49,340 bases of DNA from Parapedobacter deserti (GCF_042646065.1 NZ_JBHRTA010000058.1:1-49340); one strand, 5' to 3'; shown: positions 26,793 to 36,496, numbered from the stretch's first letter. Notes: a model not told the origin generated them from the letters alone. Numbers and translations: made by a program.

Positions 26793-27086
26793 CTAATATC
26801 CGCGAAACAAGAACACTGCCATTATCAAAAGTGCTCAAGTGAGCTGAAACTTCAATTTCAAATGATGCACTGTCCGATTCCGGACAGTGCATCATTTGCG
26901 ATTTCAAACAGTGTCGCAGCAATTTTTGAAACGTTGGCAAATATTAACAGGTGAATCGCTTCGTGCTCGCTCAACCGAGCTTGGTATTGCTGAATCATTG
27001 TAAGATCTGCGCCACGTCTTAGAGCACACGGGAACTTTCATAAGAAGTTGTAGGAATATTATGAGATGGGGTTGGTGGGGAGCACA
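26793..27086. other. Decayed intergenic region upstream of permease remnant
   Basis: No intact gene. It contains the large palindrome described separately (26859-26898). A plus-strand frame around 26935-26995 (containing LTGESLRARSTELGIAESL) looks like a helix-turn-helix remnant broken by a stop. Together with the truncated permease, this suggests a scar from deletion or past insertion. Confidence 0.35.
26859..26898. promoter_or_regulatory. Perfect 18-bp inverted repeat (TGTCCG core)
   Basis: The left arm is CAAATGATGCACTGTCCG (26859-26876) and the right arm CGGACAGTGCATCATTTG (26881-26898), separated by ATTC. The core CTGTCCG-ATTC-CGGACAG resembles an activator or repressor operator. It lies just upstream (minus sense) of the permease remnant. 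It may be a relic of that gene's upstream regulatory site, or alternatively a cruciform or RNA hairpin. Confidence 0.5.
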
Positions 27087-28724
27087 CTAATCAAGATAAA
27101 AAGACGTCACGACGCTGGCGTGATCTGAGGGCCAGAACAGTGGGTGAAAATCGAGAACATGGGAATAATAAGGCTGCAGTTTCGCACCCTTAGCGTAAAT
27201 GTAATCGATGCGTGTTGGGCGAACTTCTCCTTTAAGCAGCCCATTATCATTGTACATCGGCGACCATGTAAATCCAGGTCGCATGGTAACGCTTGGATGA
27301 CAAATACGGTACGAGTCCGTAAAGCCGGCATTCGTCATCAATTTGGATACCGGCCGTTCTAATATCACACCACCGTACAGCGTGGCGGTTTCGGCGGTAT
27401 GATCCAGATGGGATGTGCTATTGAAATCGCCTGCCACGATAACAGAAATGCTGTCTGCATTTTTCACGTAGCTGTCAATTTCCGTTACGATCGATTTGAG
27501 TTCGTTCACCCGCCGCTCTTCCGCGGCATGAAATTCGTCCACCACCTCCGTGTCGTTCCATTTGGATATTGGAGGGAGACTGGGTTGATACCACAGCCAC
27601 ACGTTGAAAAAGGCCAGTCGTTTGCTACCGCCCAAATTCAAGATAGCCCCCCCGGAATAAAAGGGCTTATAGACCGCTATCGTCTCCTCAATGGGATAAC
27701 GGCTTATGATGCTCAAGTTGTCGCTGATCAGGTAAAAATAGTAACCTAATGAGTCGGCAATAATAGCCCCGGAACCATAAGTTTCTATTAATCCCATAAT
27801 GTCTGCGTCCGCTTGCTTCAGCACCTCACATATGCGCTCCACGCCTACATGCTGGCCGAACCGATGCCCCCCATGCCAAATGTTCCAAACCAGCACCTTC
27901 AGGCGGTCCGGTTTTGGCAGCTCCGGTTCGACTTGCCGGCCAAGGATTTCTTCGTAGTTGGTCCTCACCTCCGCTACGGTCAACGGGCGGTCATACATAG
28001 ACGCTTCATCAACCAGCCCGTTGAACGCCGTCCACTCACCGCGGCTACCGAAATCATAATAGCTATCTGAACCACCGATAATTGTCCTGAACGCACTTTG
28101 CATGTTGCCGAGATTACCCTGCTCTAATCTGTAAATCGCCACATTCCTACCATCTTTATACATCCAGACCTCTTGACTCTCTCGATCGACAGAAATGGCC
28201 AACTGATGCCATTCACCATCATTAATAGCCTGCCGCTCGGCCGTCGGCTCGTAACTGTACGTAGTGTTTCCATCGCTCATGTTCCAATACCAAGCACCGT
28301 TATCTTGTGTACCTAAGCACCAACCCACAGAATCGCTAGTTCCAGCCTGTTTATTGGTCCAAATCGGCAATCCCTGATGAGCTGACCTTTTCGTCCGTAT
28401 CCAAATGATTAGCGAGAAAGATTGCGCTGCAGAAAACGTCAAGCCTTGTTCTTTCTCCATGACAAATGGCGAACGAATGGGCGCGTCATTTGTGAGATTT
28501 AATGCTTTTCCCTTTATCCCTTCGGTGTACAGCGACTGATAAACATTTTGCAAAGAAACTTTGGTCGCATGATCAACAGACGCTCTTTTAAAGTCTGCGC
28601 GCCGCTCATCGAAAGATTCATGAAAAACCAATCCGTTTTCCGAACCTAAGGCCGGACACGCGTTGACAAACTGAAAACCTGTTATGCCCAATAAAAGAAC
28701 CAGCCTGATTACTTTCGTCCCCAT
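27087..28724 (-). CDS. LamG domain fused to endonuclease/exonuclease/phosphatase-like domain
   Basis: 545-aa exported protein. A signal segment (about 1-25) precedes a concanavalin-like LamG/laminin-G jelly roll (about 30-260: FSLIIWIRTKRSA, DGEWHQLAISVDRESQEVWMY, FNGLVDEASMYDRPLTVAEV). An EEP domain follows (about 275-545) with N281 (VWNIWHGG), E314 (IETYG), D433/N435 (GDFNSTS), D507 (RIDYIY) and D534/H535 (PSDHASVV). The His normally present in the central V-H-L motif is Trp376 here (FFNVWLWY), so the active site is altered. It is the last gene of the SusCD operon, 54 nt after the PHP gene. The LamG part may hold it on a glycan or surface ligand. The substrate is unknown. Confidence 0.87.
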   Translation of the reverse strand: MGTKVIRLVLLLGITGFQFVNACPALGSENGLVFHESFDERRADFKRASVDHATKVSLQNVYQSLYTEGIKGKALNLTNDAPIRSPFVMEKEQGLTFSAAQSFSLIIWIRTKRSAHQGLPIWTNKQAGTSDSVGWCLGTQDNGAWYWNMSDGNTTYSYEPTAERQAINDGEWHQLAISVDRESQEVWMYKDGRNVAIYRLEQGNLGNMQSAFRTIIGGSDSYYDFGSRGEWTAFNGLVDEASMYDRPLTVAEVRTNYEEILGRQVEPELPKPDRLKVLVWNIWHGGHRFGQHVGVERICEVLKQADADIMGLIETYGSGAIIADSLGYYFYLISDNLSIISRYPIEETIAVYKPFYSGGAILNLGGSKRLAFFNVWLWYQPSLPPISKWNDTEVVDEFHAAEERRVNELKSIVTEIDSYVKNADSISVIVAGDFNSTSHLDHTAETATLYGGVILERPVSKLMTNAGFTDSYRICHPSVTMRPGFTWSPMYNDNGLLKGEVRPTRIDYIYAKGAKLQPYYSHVLDFHPLFWPSDHASVVTSFYLD

Positions 28725-28778
28725 AGTCTTATTTAATTACGGTTGTTCTTGCCTTTCAACAGGTCCCTCACGCTCACA

Positions 28779-29969
28779 CTATTTATTTCCCTTTTTTAAA
28801 TGGATATCTACCTTAAGATGTTGATCACTACGCACAAAGGTAGATATCACTTCATACTCCAAAAGCTGAATCCCGTTTCTTGCCGCTATGGTCTGTGCTG
28901 AACGTGGGTGCAAAATCACACTGCCGCTGCCATCGCCACTTTTTAACTTCAATTCAAAATAAAGGTCACTGTTGTTTGCGATTTCGTAATAGTCGGTTAC
29001 AGTGGTAATACCGGTGCTTTTATTGGTGTAAGACGTGCTATGCAGAGATGGCGAGACAGAAACGCAAGCATTAAATAATTGACGTAGGTACTCTTCTTTC
29101 CCGATAAGGTATTTGCTTGCCCAAGCTATTGTCCGACCGGCCTCCAAAGCCTCTCTGACACTATTCTCAGACTTTTCTTTGGCCAGCACCAACGTCATTG
29201 GCCGATGGACATAGGGCAGGTCAAAATTAAAATCATAGCCCGACACATTGTGAAGGTCTGAATTGGCCATAATCGCCAAGTCGTGATCTAACGCCCAATC
29301 TATGGCCTTCTTGTACAACCCATTAGACTGTGCATTCGCAACTTCTATTCCACCCAGCACCCTGGCTTTGGCCAAGCTATCCACAAAATGGGTCCATTCG
29401 TAAGATCCCGGTATGGCAGCATCTTGCCATCCGGGGTGATCCCAAAAAATAAAAGATTTTTGATCGTGAGCCCTTTTTATGGCGATCGCGTCCATTGCAT
29501 TAGACTGATCCCTTTCATAGCCAGCCAGCTCGCCAACGAATAGCGCATTGAAATGCCCAGGAGGAGTTTTCCTGGTGATCTCCGCTCCCTTGATCAGGAT
29601 TAGGTTTTTGCTTTGTACGGTGTTCGCTATCGACTCATATAACCTATCGGGGTCAGTATTCAGAATGCCCGAGTTCGGTGTAAACTCAATATGCTCTGTT
29701 ATAGCCATAACATCCAAGCCCTCTTGCCACGCTTCTTGGATGCGTATCGACGGCCAAACAAATCCGTCAGAAAACACAGTATGCATATGGAAGTCCGCCT
29801 TTAAAACTTTATATCCATTGATATCAGGTATTTGAATCAATTTTCGCTGCGGTGCTTTCCGGAACTCGGCCAGTGAAATTGTTGCAGACGACTCCTGCCC
29901 ATAAGCAAATGGGCCACCAGTCAAAGTTGCTGCTGTGAGCAGTAATAAAGAAATTTTAACAAGATACAT
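28779..29969 (-). CDS. PHP-domain phosphodiesterase, secreted (Sb-PDE-like)
   Basis: 396-aa PHP-fold metallo-phosphoesterase with a signal peptide ending near AYGQ (25). Metal-binding motifs are complete: H61/H63 and D68 (FHMHTVFSDG), E92-H93 (TEHIEF), E130 (KGAEIT), H139, H178 (WDHPG) and D238/H240 (NSDLHN). Related secreted PHP proteins in Bacteroidota are often annotated Sb-PDE-like phosphodiesterases. A C-terminal beta-rich region (about 320-396) contains YEIANNSDLYFELKLKSGDG. It lies 10 nt after susD and 54 nt before the LamG-EEP gene, so it belongs to the SusCD operon. It likely hydrolyses a phosphodiester or phosphomonoester in the periplasm or at the surface. Confidence 0.88.
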   Translation of the reverse strand: MYLVKISLLLLTAATLTGGPFAYGQESSATISLAEFRKAPQRKLIQIPDINGYKVLKADFHMHTVFSDGFVWPSIRIQEAWQEGLDVMAITEHIEFTPNSGILNTDPDRLYESIANTVQSKNLILIKGAEITRKTPPGHFNALFVGELAGYERDQSNAMDAIAIKRAHDQKSFIFWDHPGWQDAAIPGSYEWTHFVDSLAKARVLGGIEVANAQSNGLYKKAIDWALDHDLAIMANSDLHNVSGYDFNFDLPYVHRPMTLVLAKEKSENSVREALEAGRTIAWASKYLIGKEEYLRQLFNACVSVSPSLHSTSYTNKSTGITTVTDYYEIANNSDLYFELKLKSGDGSGSVILHPRSAQTIAARNGIQLLEYEVISTFVRSDQHLKVDIHLKKGNK

Positions 29970-29979
29970 ATGTTTAATT

Positions 29980-31695
29980 TTAATTTTGTCTCCAACCGGG
30001 GTTTTGTGTATAATTTCGATTTAACGTCAACTGATTAGGAGGAATAGGCGTAAGGTAATCTCGATCGAGGTTAAACTGATAGCCATTGGCTAATCCATTT
30101 TGATATGGATCGACATACCCGTTTTCATCTACGTAAACACCAACTCCGACTTCTAAACTTGGATAGTTTTCCTGGTGAAACTTTATTCCTCTTGGTCTTG
30201 CCCCTATGAGTATATCCATTTCAGCCCACCTCGCCAGGTCATCAAACCGAAATCCCTCACTGGCCAGTTCGACACGTCGTTCCCTTCGGATCTCATTAAT
30301 AATCGGGCTTTTGTCAGGATACAACCAATTTGGATCTTCAACGATATCACCGATTACCAGGTGAGGCATGTTAATCCGCCGACGTAACTCATTAATCGAA
30401 ATATCCACGTCAGACTGCGTTATTTCTCCCAGCTCCGCCTTAGCCTCCACATAATTGAGCAACGCTTCCGCATATCGGAAAAGGATTGCCGGATTTTCCC
30501 GGTTGACCGATGAAGGATCTTCTGCCACTCCTTTTTTGAAATCAAAGCCTGAAACGCTCCTTAATTCGCCAGAAACGTCTAGCCTGGGAAATTTATAAAT
30601 GGTGGCGATACCGCTATTTAATACAACGGTATCTCCGGGCGTCCAAATCGTCTGTGTAAGCCGGGGGTCTCTATTGGCGACAATATCAGAAAGCGTCTCG
30701 TTGCCTTCATATAAATCGCTGATCGCAATCGGCTTTCCATCTATACACAAATAGTCATCAATCAGCGACACAGACAGCCCCGTATTGGCACCTGAACGGA
30801 TATAATTTGTCATATGGTGCGAAATACCCATCGACTCGTCATATTTCTTATATAACAAAACCTCGGGGTTGTCACTCAAATCTAACCTGCCAAACATGGA
30901 GCGATACAAATAATTGACATCTGCCGAAATAAATAAACTTGCGGATGGCAAATCAATCAATTCCTTGGCGGTAGCGGCAGCTGCTTGCAAATAATGTCTA
31001 TAATCTGCGCCAGCCGTGCCAAACACCGTCCCTGCATGATACTTCTGCCAGGTACCTTCGTACAAGGCAACTCGGCTTTTAAAAAGCAGTGCACTTTCCT
31101 TATTTAACCGATCCGTTTCGGCATTGGCTTTGAGTGGCAGATAAGCGATGGCAGAATCGAGGTCATTCAAAATAGAGTCTACCACTACCGTCCGAGTGGT
31201 CCGGTCCATATATAATTCTTCGGAGTCAGTAAGTAATGTTTTCGAAATCCAAGGAACGTCACCATATCCCCTCACCAATGTGAAATACATGAACGCTCTG
31301 AAAAAATAAAGTTCGCCCCGATATTTACTTACTTGATCTGGGTTACCCGGTACGCCGACGGAATGAGCAAGACCATGATTAACACTGCGGATACCGGAAA
31401 AACTCCAGGAGAAGCCATTCGAACTGTTCTCCGTATTCTGGCCGGCAAGCCGTTGATTATAGGTGCCCGGCACCATGTTGTCACTATTGTTATCTAACGC
31501 ATATATTCCTAACGAATAACCAGCATGACTTGGAAAAACGGTATAGAATTGATTTGCGTAGTATTTAATATCATCGGCTGAATTCCAATAATCCGCGTCT
31601 ACAACTTGATCTAGCGGACTCAGGTCTAAATATTTAGAGCAACTCAATGAAGATATTGAGATAAAGGCTAAAATAATCAATGTGAAAGTTTTCAT
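29980..31695 (-). CDS. SusD/RagB-like substrate-binding lipoprotein (locus D)
   Basis: 571-aa lipoprotein with lipobox ISSLSC (C19), then SKYLDLSPLDQVVDADYWNS, the usual SusD N-terminus. Internal signatures are GELYFFRAFMYFTLVRGYGD and VPWISK, and near the end RRERRVELASEGFRFDDLAR plus DYLTPIPPNQLTLNRNYTQN, all characteristic of RagB/SusD. It follows susC by 49 nt and is followed by a PHP phosphodiesterase gene after 10 nt. It forms the binding lid on the SusC of this locus. The phosphodiesterase neighbours suggest a phosphorylated ligand, possibly also fucosylated given the fucosidase upstream; that is inference. Confidence 0.95.
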   Translation of the reverse strand: MKTFTLIILAFISISSLSCSKYLDLSPLDQVVDADYWNSADDIKYYANQFYTVFPSHAGYSLGIYALDNNSDNMVPGTYNQRLAGQNTENSSNGFSWSFSGIRSVNHGLAHSVGVPGNPDQVSKYRGELYFFRAFMYFTLVRGYGDVPWISKTLLTDSEELYMDRTTRTVVVDSILNDLDSAIAYLPLKANAETDRLNKESALLFKSRVALYEGTWQKYHAGTVFGTAGADYRHYLQAAAATAKELIDLPSASLFISADVNYLYRSMFGRLDLSDNPEVLLYKKYDESMGISHHMTNYIRSGANTGLSVSLIDDYLCIDGKPIAISDLYEGNETLSDIVANRDPRLTQTIWTPGDTVVLNSGIATIYKFPRLDVSGELRSVSGFDFKKGVAEDPSSVNRENPAILFRYAEALLNYVEAKAELGEITQSDVDISINELRRRINMPHLVIGDIVEDPNWLYPDKSPIINEIRRERRVELASEGFRFDDLARWAEMDILIGARPRGIKFHQENYPSLEVGVGVYVDENGYVDPYQNGLANGYQFNLDRDYLTPIPPNQLTLNRNYTQNPGWRQN

Positions 31696-31744
31696 CTTTT
31701 TAAATTTTTAATCAGGCTTGATCTCGCCAAAATCATTTGTAATT

Positions 31745-34700
31745 TTATTTCAACCCCACTTTGAGCCCAAAAGACATCATTTTGGCCAATGGATAAGTTT
31801 TACCATTTCCATACTGACCAGCCACATCACCTTCCGGGTCAAATACGCCGAGAATATCACTGAAAGTAAGAAGGTTTTCTCCGGTTAAATAAACTTGCAG
31901 GTCCCCAAGTCCAATTTTTCCGGCAACGTTTTTCGAAAAATTATAACCAACACGCATATTCTTTAGTCGAAGGTATGAGGCATCTTGAAGATAGCGGGTC
32001 TGTACTTGCCGGTTCTTGGCAGATTGACCAGTCATAATCGGCCTCGGGAAATAAGCATCCGTATTATCTTCCCGCCAATAATCCATGTGCTCTTCAAAAA
32101 TGGTGGCTTGGTTAATATTGCCTGTCACTCCCCAGAAAAAATTACTATCCATGAAAACATCTCTTTTTGCCACCCCCTGCCAAAACATATCTACATATAA
32201 ACCTTTCCATTCGGCACCGAGATTTAGGCCATAACTATAGCGGGGCGTGCTGTTCCCTATAATTGTCTTATCCCCGTGATCCGATAGTGTATTCGCGCCA
32301 ATGTTAATCCTTCCATCGCCGTTTATATCCTTGTAATGGACATCACCTGGAACCCATGTACTGAAATAATAGGATTGATTTGCAGCCGCAGCTATTTCCT
32401 CATCAGACTGGAAAATACCGACGGTGGTTAATCCCCAAATTTCATTTAAGGTCTTACCGCTGTAATGACTGGTTAGTATTCCTGAATCGTTTTTATAGGC
32501 TGTAATTTTACTTAGATTGTCAGACAGCATTCCACCAATTTGATACGAAACGCCACCTACCCGGTCTCGCCAGCCTATGGTCATTTCAAAACCTTTCGAC
32601 TCCATTTTTGCATTGTTTCTGAGCGGTGCCGAAGTCCCGAGCAACGAAGGGTAGGATTCGCCGGGGCCGAGCATCCTATCGGTAAAACGCTTGTATAGAT
32701 CAAACGTAAGCGAAAGCCGCCCCTGGAAAGCCTCGGCATCTAAACCAAAGTTCCTCGTTGATACCATTTCCCACGTTACATCCGAAGAAACCAAACCTGG
32801 TGCCGTGAGGTAAATTGGCCGCTCGTTGCCAATGATATGATTCAGCTGATTATTAATTGATAAGCCGGACAAATATGCATAGTAGTTGCTCCCGGTAACC
32901 TGGTTACCTAAACTTCCATAGGAGAACCTCAGTTTCAAAGACGAAACATGCTGCTGCATACTTTCCCAAAAATTTTCTTTGGCGATATTATAGCCCACGG
33001 ATACGGAAGGGAAGAAACCCCACCTCTTACCATCCTCGAAACGGGAAGATCCATCATACCTGCTCGAAAACTCAATCAGGTACTTCTCATCGTAGTTATA
33101 ATTGATACGGTCAAAAAACCCAACAGTTCCCCAGTGATACTTGCTTCCTGACGTATTGATCACTCCTGTTGCTGTGGAGACGAACGGAACATTGTCCGAT
33201 ACCAATTCATTGGCCCTTGTCGAAACGTACTCGTACTGATTCAGCTCCGCCTGGAAGCCGCCCATTACCTTAAAGTAGTGTTTTCCGACTTGCTTTTCAA
33301 AACTACTATAAATATTTTCGGTGTGATATAACGTGTTTGAATTTGCTAGATTTATCCAGTTTGGCACGGAATATCCTTCGTTATACTCGGTTCCATCAAC
33401 AAAGTATCGCTTCACCGTCTTATGATGATCTGAATAGTTATCGAAATTGTACCGGAGGCTAAACGATCCACTGATTTTCCAGCCGGCTAACGGTTCTGCT
33501 TCAATCGAAAAGGTGTTTTGAAGCTGGTTCTGGTTGGCTAAATCCCGCCCGCCTTCTGCCATTAGGGCCAATGTATTGACGAAATAATTTCCGTTTTCAT
33601 CAAACGGCGGATTATTGGGCCAACGTCGAGGGATATCATGATAATAATCACCAATCAACGGGTAGACATGCGGCATATCGGTACTCAACCTCGTATATTT
33701 GGAGAGTACAGACAGATTCAGCCAACTTGCGAGATCCGCGGAGATATTGGAATTCAGTGTATAGCGATCGAATTGCTCGTCGCCGTATCGCCATTGGTTT
33801 CCTTGTTGATAGTACCCGCCGGATAAAAAATAAGTTACGCTCTTACCGCCTCCCGAAACATCGATATGATGACTTTGATTAAATCCGTAATCCTTATAGA
33901 AGTATTCATAAGGATCATAATTTTGATAGGTTGCATTGTCCCACCTATTCGGATCTGCCGCACTGGGAACAGTCAATGGCAATTCTCCGGGATTTGCGAT
34001 ATTGTACCGCATCAGCTCGATTAATTCGTCGGAATAATATTGCCCTTGCCCGCCATTTTTATACGCTTCGTTAACTGTGGTCGCCCATTCTAAGGAACTC
34101 ACCCATTTCGGCAAAACCGTCGGTGATTGGAGTGCAAGCTGTGTATTATACGAAATTTTAGGAGCCGCATCAACCGTGCCCTTTCTGGTAGTAACCATGA
34201 TGACACCGAATGCGGCCCGTGCTCCATAAATTGCAGAAGCGGAAGCATCCTTCAAAACAGAGATACTCTCGATATCATTGGGATTCACATTCGCAAGTTC
34301 GCCTGGAACCCCATCGATCAAAATAAACGGACTACTCCCCGATAAAGATCCCGTACCACGGATATTAATATTTGGTGTGGAGCCCGGTTCACCTCCTGAT
34401 GCATTATTCGTTATATTTAAGTTTGGTATCACACCCTGCAAAGCCCAAGTCACACTGGGAGCCATGCGCTCCTGAATTTGCTCACCACTGATCTGTGTTA
34501 CAGCCCCCGTTAAGTTCTCTTTTTTCTGAGTGCCAAAGCCAACTATCACAACTTCATCCAATGAAGTATTCGATTCTATCATCCTGATGGTCAACGAAGA
34601 ACCGGTTACCGGCACTTCCGACTCTTGATAACCTACGTGATGGACGATGAGTGTTGCGTCTAAATCAGGCACCCTGATTGTAAACTGTCCGCTTTCGTTT

Positions 34701-34912
34701 GTCTTAACCGAATTGGCGCTCCCCTTTTCCGTCACCGTAACTCCTGGAATAGGTGCATCTCTGCTGTCAAATACCACCCCTTGGATTTCCCGTTGCTGAG
34801 TCGCTTCAGCAGATTTGCTGTCCGCTAGAACCATAGACGGCATCGCCACGTAAAAAAAGGTAAGCAACATACTGAATAATACTATCCAATTGTATGCACA
34901 TTGTTTTTCCAT
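31745..34912 (-). CDS. SusC-like TonB-dependent transporter without STN domain (locus D)
   Basis: 1055-aa outer-membrane transporter. The signal peptide runs to about residue 31 (MVLADS), followed directly by a carboxypeptidase-regulatory-like domain (about 42-115: IQGVVFDSRDAPIPGVTVTE). The plug (DEVVIVGFGTQKKENLTGAV, then INIRGTGSLSGSSPFILIDG) and barrel follow. Unlike the two SusC proteins of loci A and B, there is no STN domain and no sigma/FecR pair, so expression must be controlled in another way. The C-terminus is MMSFGLKVGLK and lacks the final Phe. It heads the SusC-SusD-PHP-LamG/EEP operon. Confidence 0.95.
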   Translation of the reverse strand: MEKQCAYNWIVLFSMLLTFFYVAMPSMVLADSKSAEATQQREIQGVVFDSRDAPIPGVTVTEKGSANSVKTNESGQFTIRVPDLDATLIVHHVGYQESEVPVTGSSLTIRMIESNTSLDEVVIVGFGTQKKENLTGAVTQISGEQIQERMAPSVTWALQGVIPNLNITNNASGGEPGSTPNINIRGTGSLSGSSPFILIDGVPGELANVNPNDIESISVLKDASASAIYGARAAFGVIMVTTRKGTVDAAPKISYNTQLALQSPTVLPKWVSSLEWATTVNEAYKNGGQGQYYSDELIELMRYNIANPGELPLTVPSAADPNRWDNATYQNYDPYEYFYKDYGFNQSHHIDVSGGGKSVTYFLSGGYYQQGNQWRYGDEQFDRYTLNSNISADLASWLNLSVLSKYTRLSTDMPHVYPLIGDYYHDIPRRWPNNPPFDENGNYFVNTLALMAEGGRDLANQNQLQNTFSIEAEPLAGWKISGSFSLRYNFDNYSDHHKTVKRYFVDGTEYNEGYSVPNWINLANSNTLYHTENIYSSFEKQVGKHYFKVMGGFQAELNQYEYVSTRANELVSDNVPFVSTATGVINTSGSKYHWGTVGFFDRINYNYDEKYLIEFSSRYDGSSRFEDGKRWGFFPSVSVGYNIAKENFWESMQQHVSSLKLRFSYGSLGNQVTGSNYYAYLSGLSINNQLNHIIGNERPIYLTAPGLVSSDVTWEMVSTRNFGLDAEAFQGRLSLTFDLYKRFTDRMLGPGESYPSLLGTSAPLRNNAKMESKGFEMTIGWRDRVGGVSYQIGGMLSDNLSKITAYKNDSGILTSHYSGKTLNEIWGLTTVGIFQSDEEIAAAANQSYYFSTWVPGDVHYKDINGDGRINIGANTLSDHGDKTIIGNSTPRYSYGLNLGAEWKGLYVDMFWQGVAKRDVFMDSNFFWGVTGNINQATIFEEHMDYWREDNTDAYFPRPIMTGQSAKNRQVQTRYLQDASYLRLKNMRVGYNFSKNVAGKIGLGDLQVYLTGENLLTFSDILGVFDPEGDVAGQYGNGKTYPLAKMMSFGLKVGLK

Positions 34913-35270
34913 AATTAATGCTATTTAAAATTTTATCGTAAAAAACTTGACTTTCATCCTTGATGCTATATTCAAACATACTGCATCGTAAGGCCTCGGT
35001 GGTGTTTGGTGATATGCATTTGAAAAACATAACTCGTATCAAACACCTGACAAAGGTAATTTGGTACTCGTCACCATTGATTCAAAATATTACCTCTCAA
35101 ATCCGCTATTTTATCAAACGGTAAGCGAGGGCAATACGAAACGCTTCAGAGGTCTATTGCCCACTTATATCCGTTGAAGCAAGGATATTAGATACAACCG
35201 GAATTAATACGGGAATGGGTTGCTTTTGGCAATTAATGCATCAGCTATTGGGGAAGGGTGAGAAAAATTG
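34913..35270. other. Upstream region of locus D susC
   Basis: 358 nt without a convincing gene. It separates the PHP gene (ending 35271) from susC (starting 34912). A TACCTTTG -7 box on the minus strand at 35051-35058 suggests susC has its own promoter with a leader of about 130 nt. No strong palindrome or terminator was seen. Confidence 0.45.
35051..35058 (-). promoter_or_regulatory. Possible -7 box (TACCTTTG) for locus D susC
   Basis: Matches TAnnTTTG on the minus strand, about 140 nt upstream of the susC start. A TTTTG lies 24 nt further upstream (35083-35087), slightly far for a -33 element. It is the only clear -7 match in this gap. Confidence 0.35.
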
Positions 35271-36446
35271 CTAATGACAAATAGGTTGTGTCCACGCGAC
35301 TTCGGTATCGCCTTTTTGAAAAGGATTCTTATGCAATCTGGAGGATATAATTTTAGCCCGAACAAACAAATCGTCGTCACAAAGGATATAGGAAGCTTCT
35401 TCTCCTTCTACTTCGCTAAACACTGTCGTCCGATCTTCGCCTCGCCTGACCCCTAGAAATACTATTTTATAATTCACGTTTTCCTCTTTTTTCACCTTGA
35501 TAGCCAGCCTCTTCCTGTTTGCTTCGACCGTCTCCAAATAAACACCGGTTGAGGCATAAAAATCACCAAGAAGCATTGCTTCAGCTAACCTGTCGGCATG
35601 AAGACTTGTTGCTGATACCATTACCCATGCCCGGTCAGCTTGATTCAATCCATGCATATCATCGGTTGCAACACCATATAGCAAAGGTCTTCCGTCCAAA
35701 ACCCGTCTAACGTTTATTTGGTCCCACATATCTTCTACATTTTCATGCTCATCGTCACCATAGTTTCCTGTAGACCCCGCATTAAAAATCTCGAGAAAAT
35801 GGACGTCGTTAACGTTCATTATATCCGCAGCATTCAATGCCCAATAGAAGTTAGGGTGGTTGATAAAACTAAATACCGTTTTGCCCGTCAGCGTCCCCTG
35901 CTCCAATACAGCATTTACAGCATTTTCCATCACCTCGCTTCTGCTCTTGCCTGTTTTTTTTGAAATAACGTTGGTTGTGTTAAAAGCATTTACGTGAACC
36001 GGAACTGTCTTCTCGAAAGGCGATGTTATTTCTTCCCCGTTTACTAAAAGAAATTTTCCGGGCTGCTCTACATGGGACCGATATTCTGCAAGCGCCTTTA
36101 GTCTGACACGAATTGAATCGTTGGGGAACCGCGTGTATTCTACCCAATCCTCTCCAAACCTCTGAAGATAATGGTCAAACATGTTTCTCTTCGTTGATGA
36201 CCCCGGTTTTATGGAAGCCCATCCAGTACCGATCTGCATCGCATTGTGCTCCGTAACGGTCAGGAAATTGTACCCTCTCTCCTTATAATATTCTGCAATA
36301 ACCTCGGGAAAGTTATTTCCGTCGCTCCAAAGCGAATGGATGTGAAGAGCACCTTTAAACCACTCTTGGGCGCTCGTGGTAGTCAAATCGCCAAGGCTAA
36401 ATAACACCAATAATACGACTACACGTCTGATATTTCTTTTCATCAA
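35271..36446 (-). CDS. PHP-domain metallo-phosphoesterase, secreted
   Basis: 391-aa exported PHP-fold protein with a signal peptide ending near TSAQ (27). Metal motifs are H35/H37 and D42 (LHIHSLWSDG), E66-H67 (VTEHN), E138/E139 (NGEEIT), H151 (PVHVNAF), H197 (NHPNF) and D263/H265 (TDDMHG). It differs clearly from the other PHP protein at 28779 in length of loops and C-terminus, so the two are not a recent duplication. It follows the fucosidase gene by 50 nt on the same strand and precedes the susC promoter region. It is probably a phosphoesterase acting on a substrate linked to the fucosidase; the exact reaction is unknown. Confidence 0.85.
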   Translation of the reverse strand: MMKRNIRRVVVLLVLFSLGDLTTTSAQEWFKGALHIHSLWSDGNNFPEVIAEYYKERGYNFLTVTEHNAMQIGTGWASIKPGSSTKRNMFDHYLQRFGEDWVEYTRFPNDSIRVRLKALAEYRSHVEQPGKFLLVNGEEITSPFEKTVPVHVNAFNTTNVISKKTGKSRSEVMENAVNAVLEQGTLTGKTVFSFINHPNFYWALNAADIMNVNDVHFLEIFNAGSTGNYGDDEHENVEDMWDQINVRRVLDGRPLLYGVATDDMHGLNQADRAWVMVSATSLHADRLAEAMLLGDFYASTGVYLETVEANRKRLAIKVKKEENVNYKIVFLGVRRGEDRTTVFSEVEGEEASYILCDDDLFVRAKIISSRLHKNPFQKGDTEVAWTQPICH

Positions 36447-36496
36447 GTTAGTGCCTTAGATAATAGTCTTGTTGAAATTTCGGTCGCAATCCCCTT

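Noticed and set aside
26740..26940. 66-residue minus-strand frame spanning the 18-bp palindrome
   Set aside because: It overlaps the permease remnant in another frame and is interrupted by the palindrome; no family likeness.
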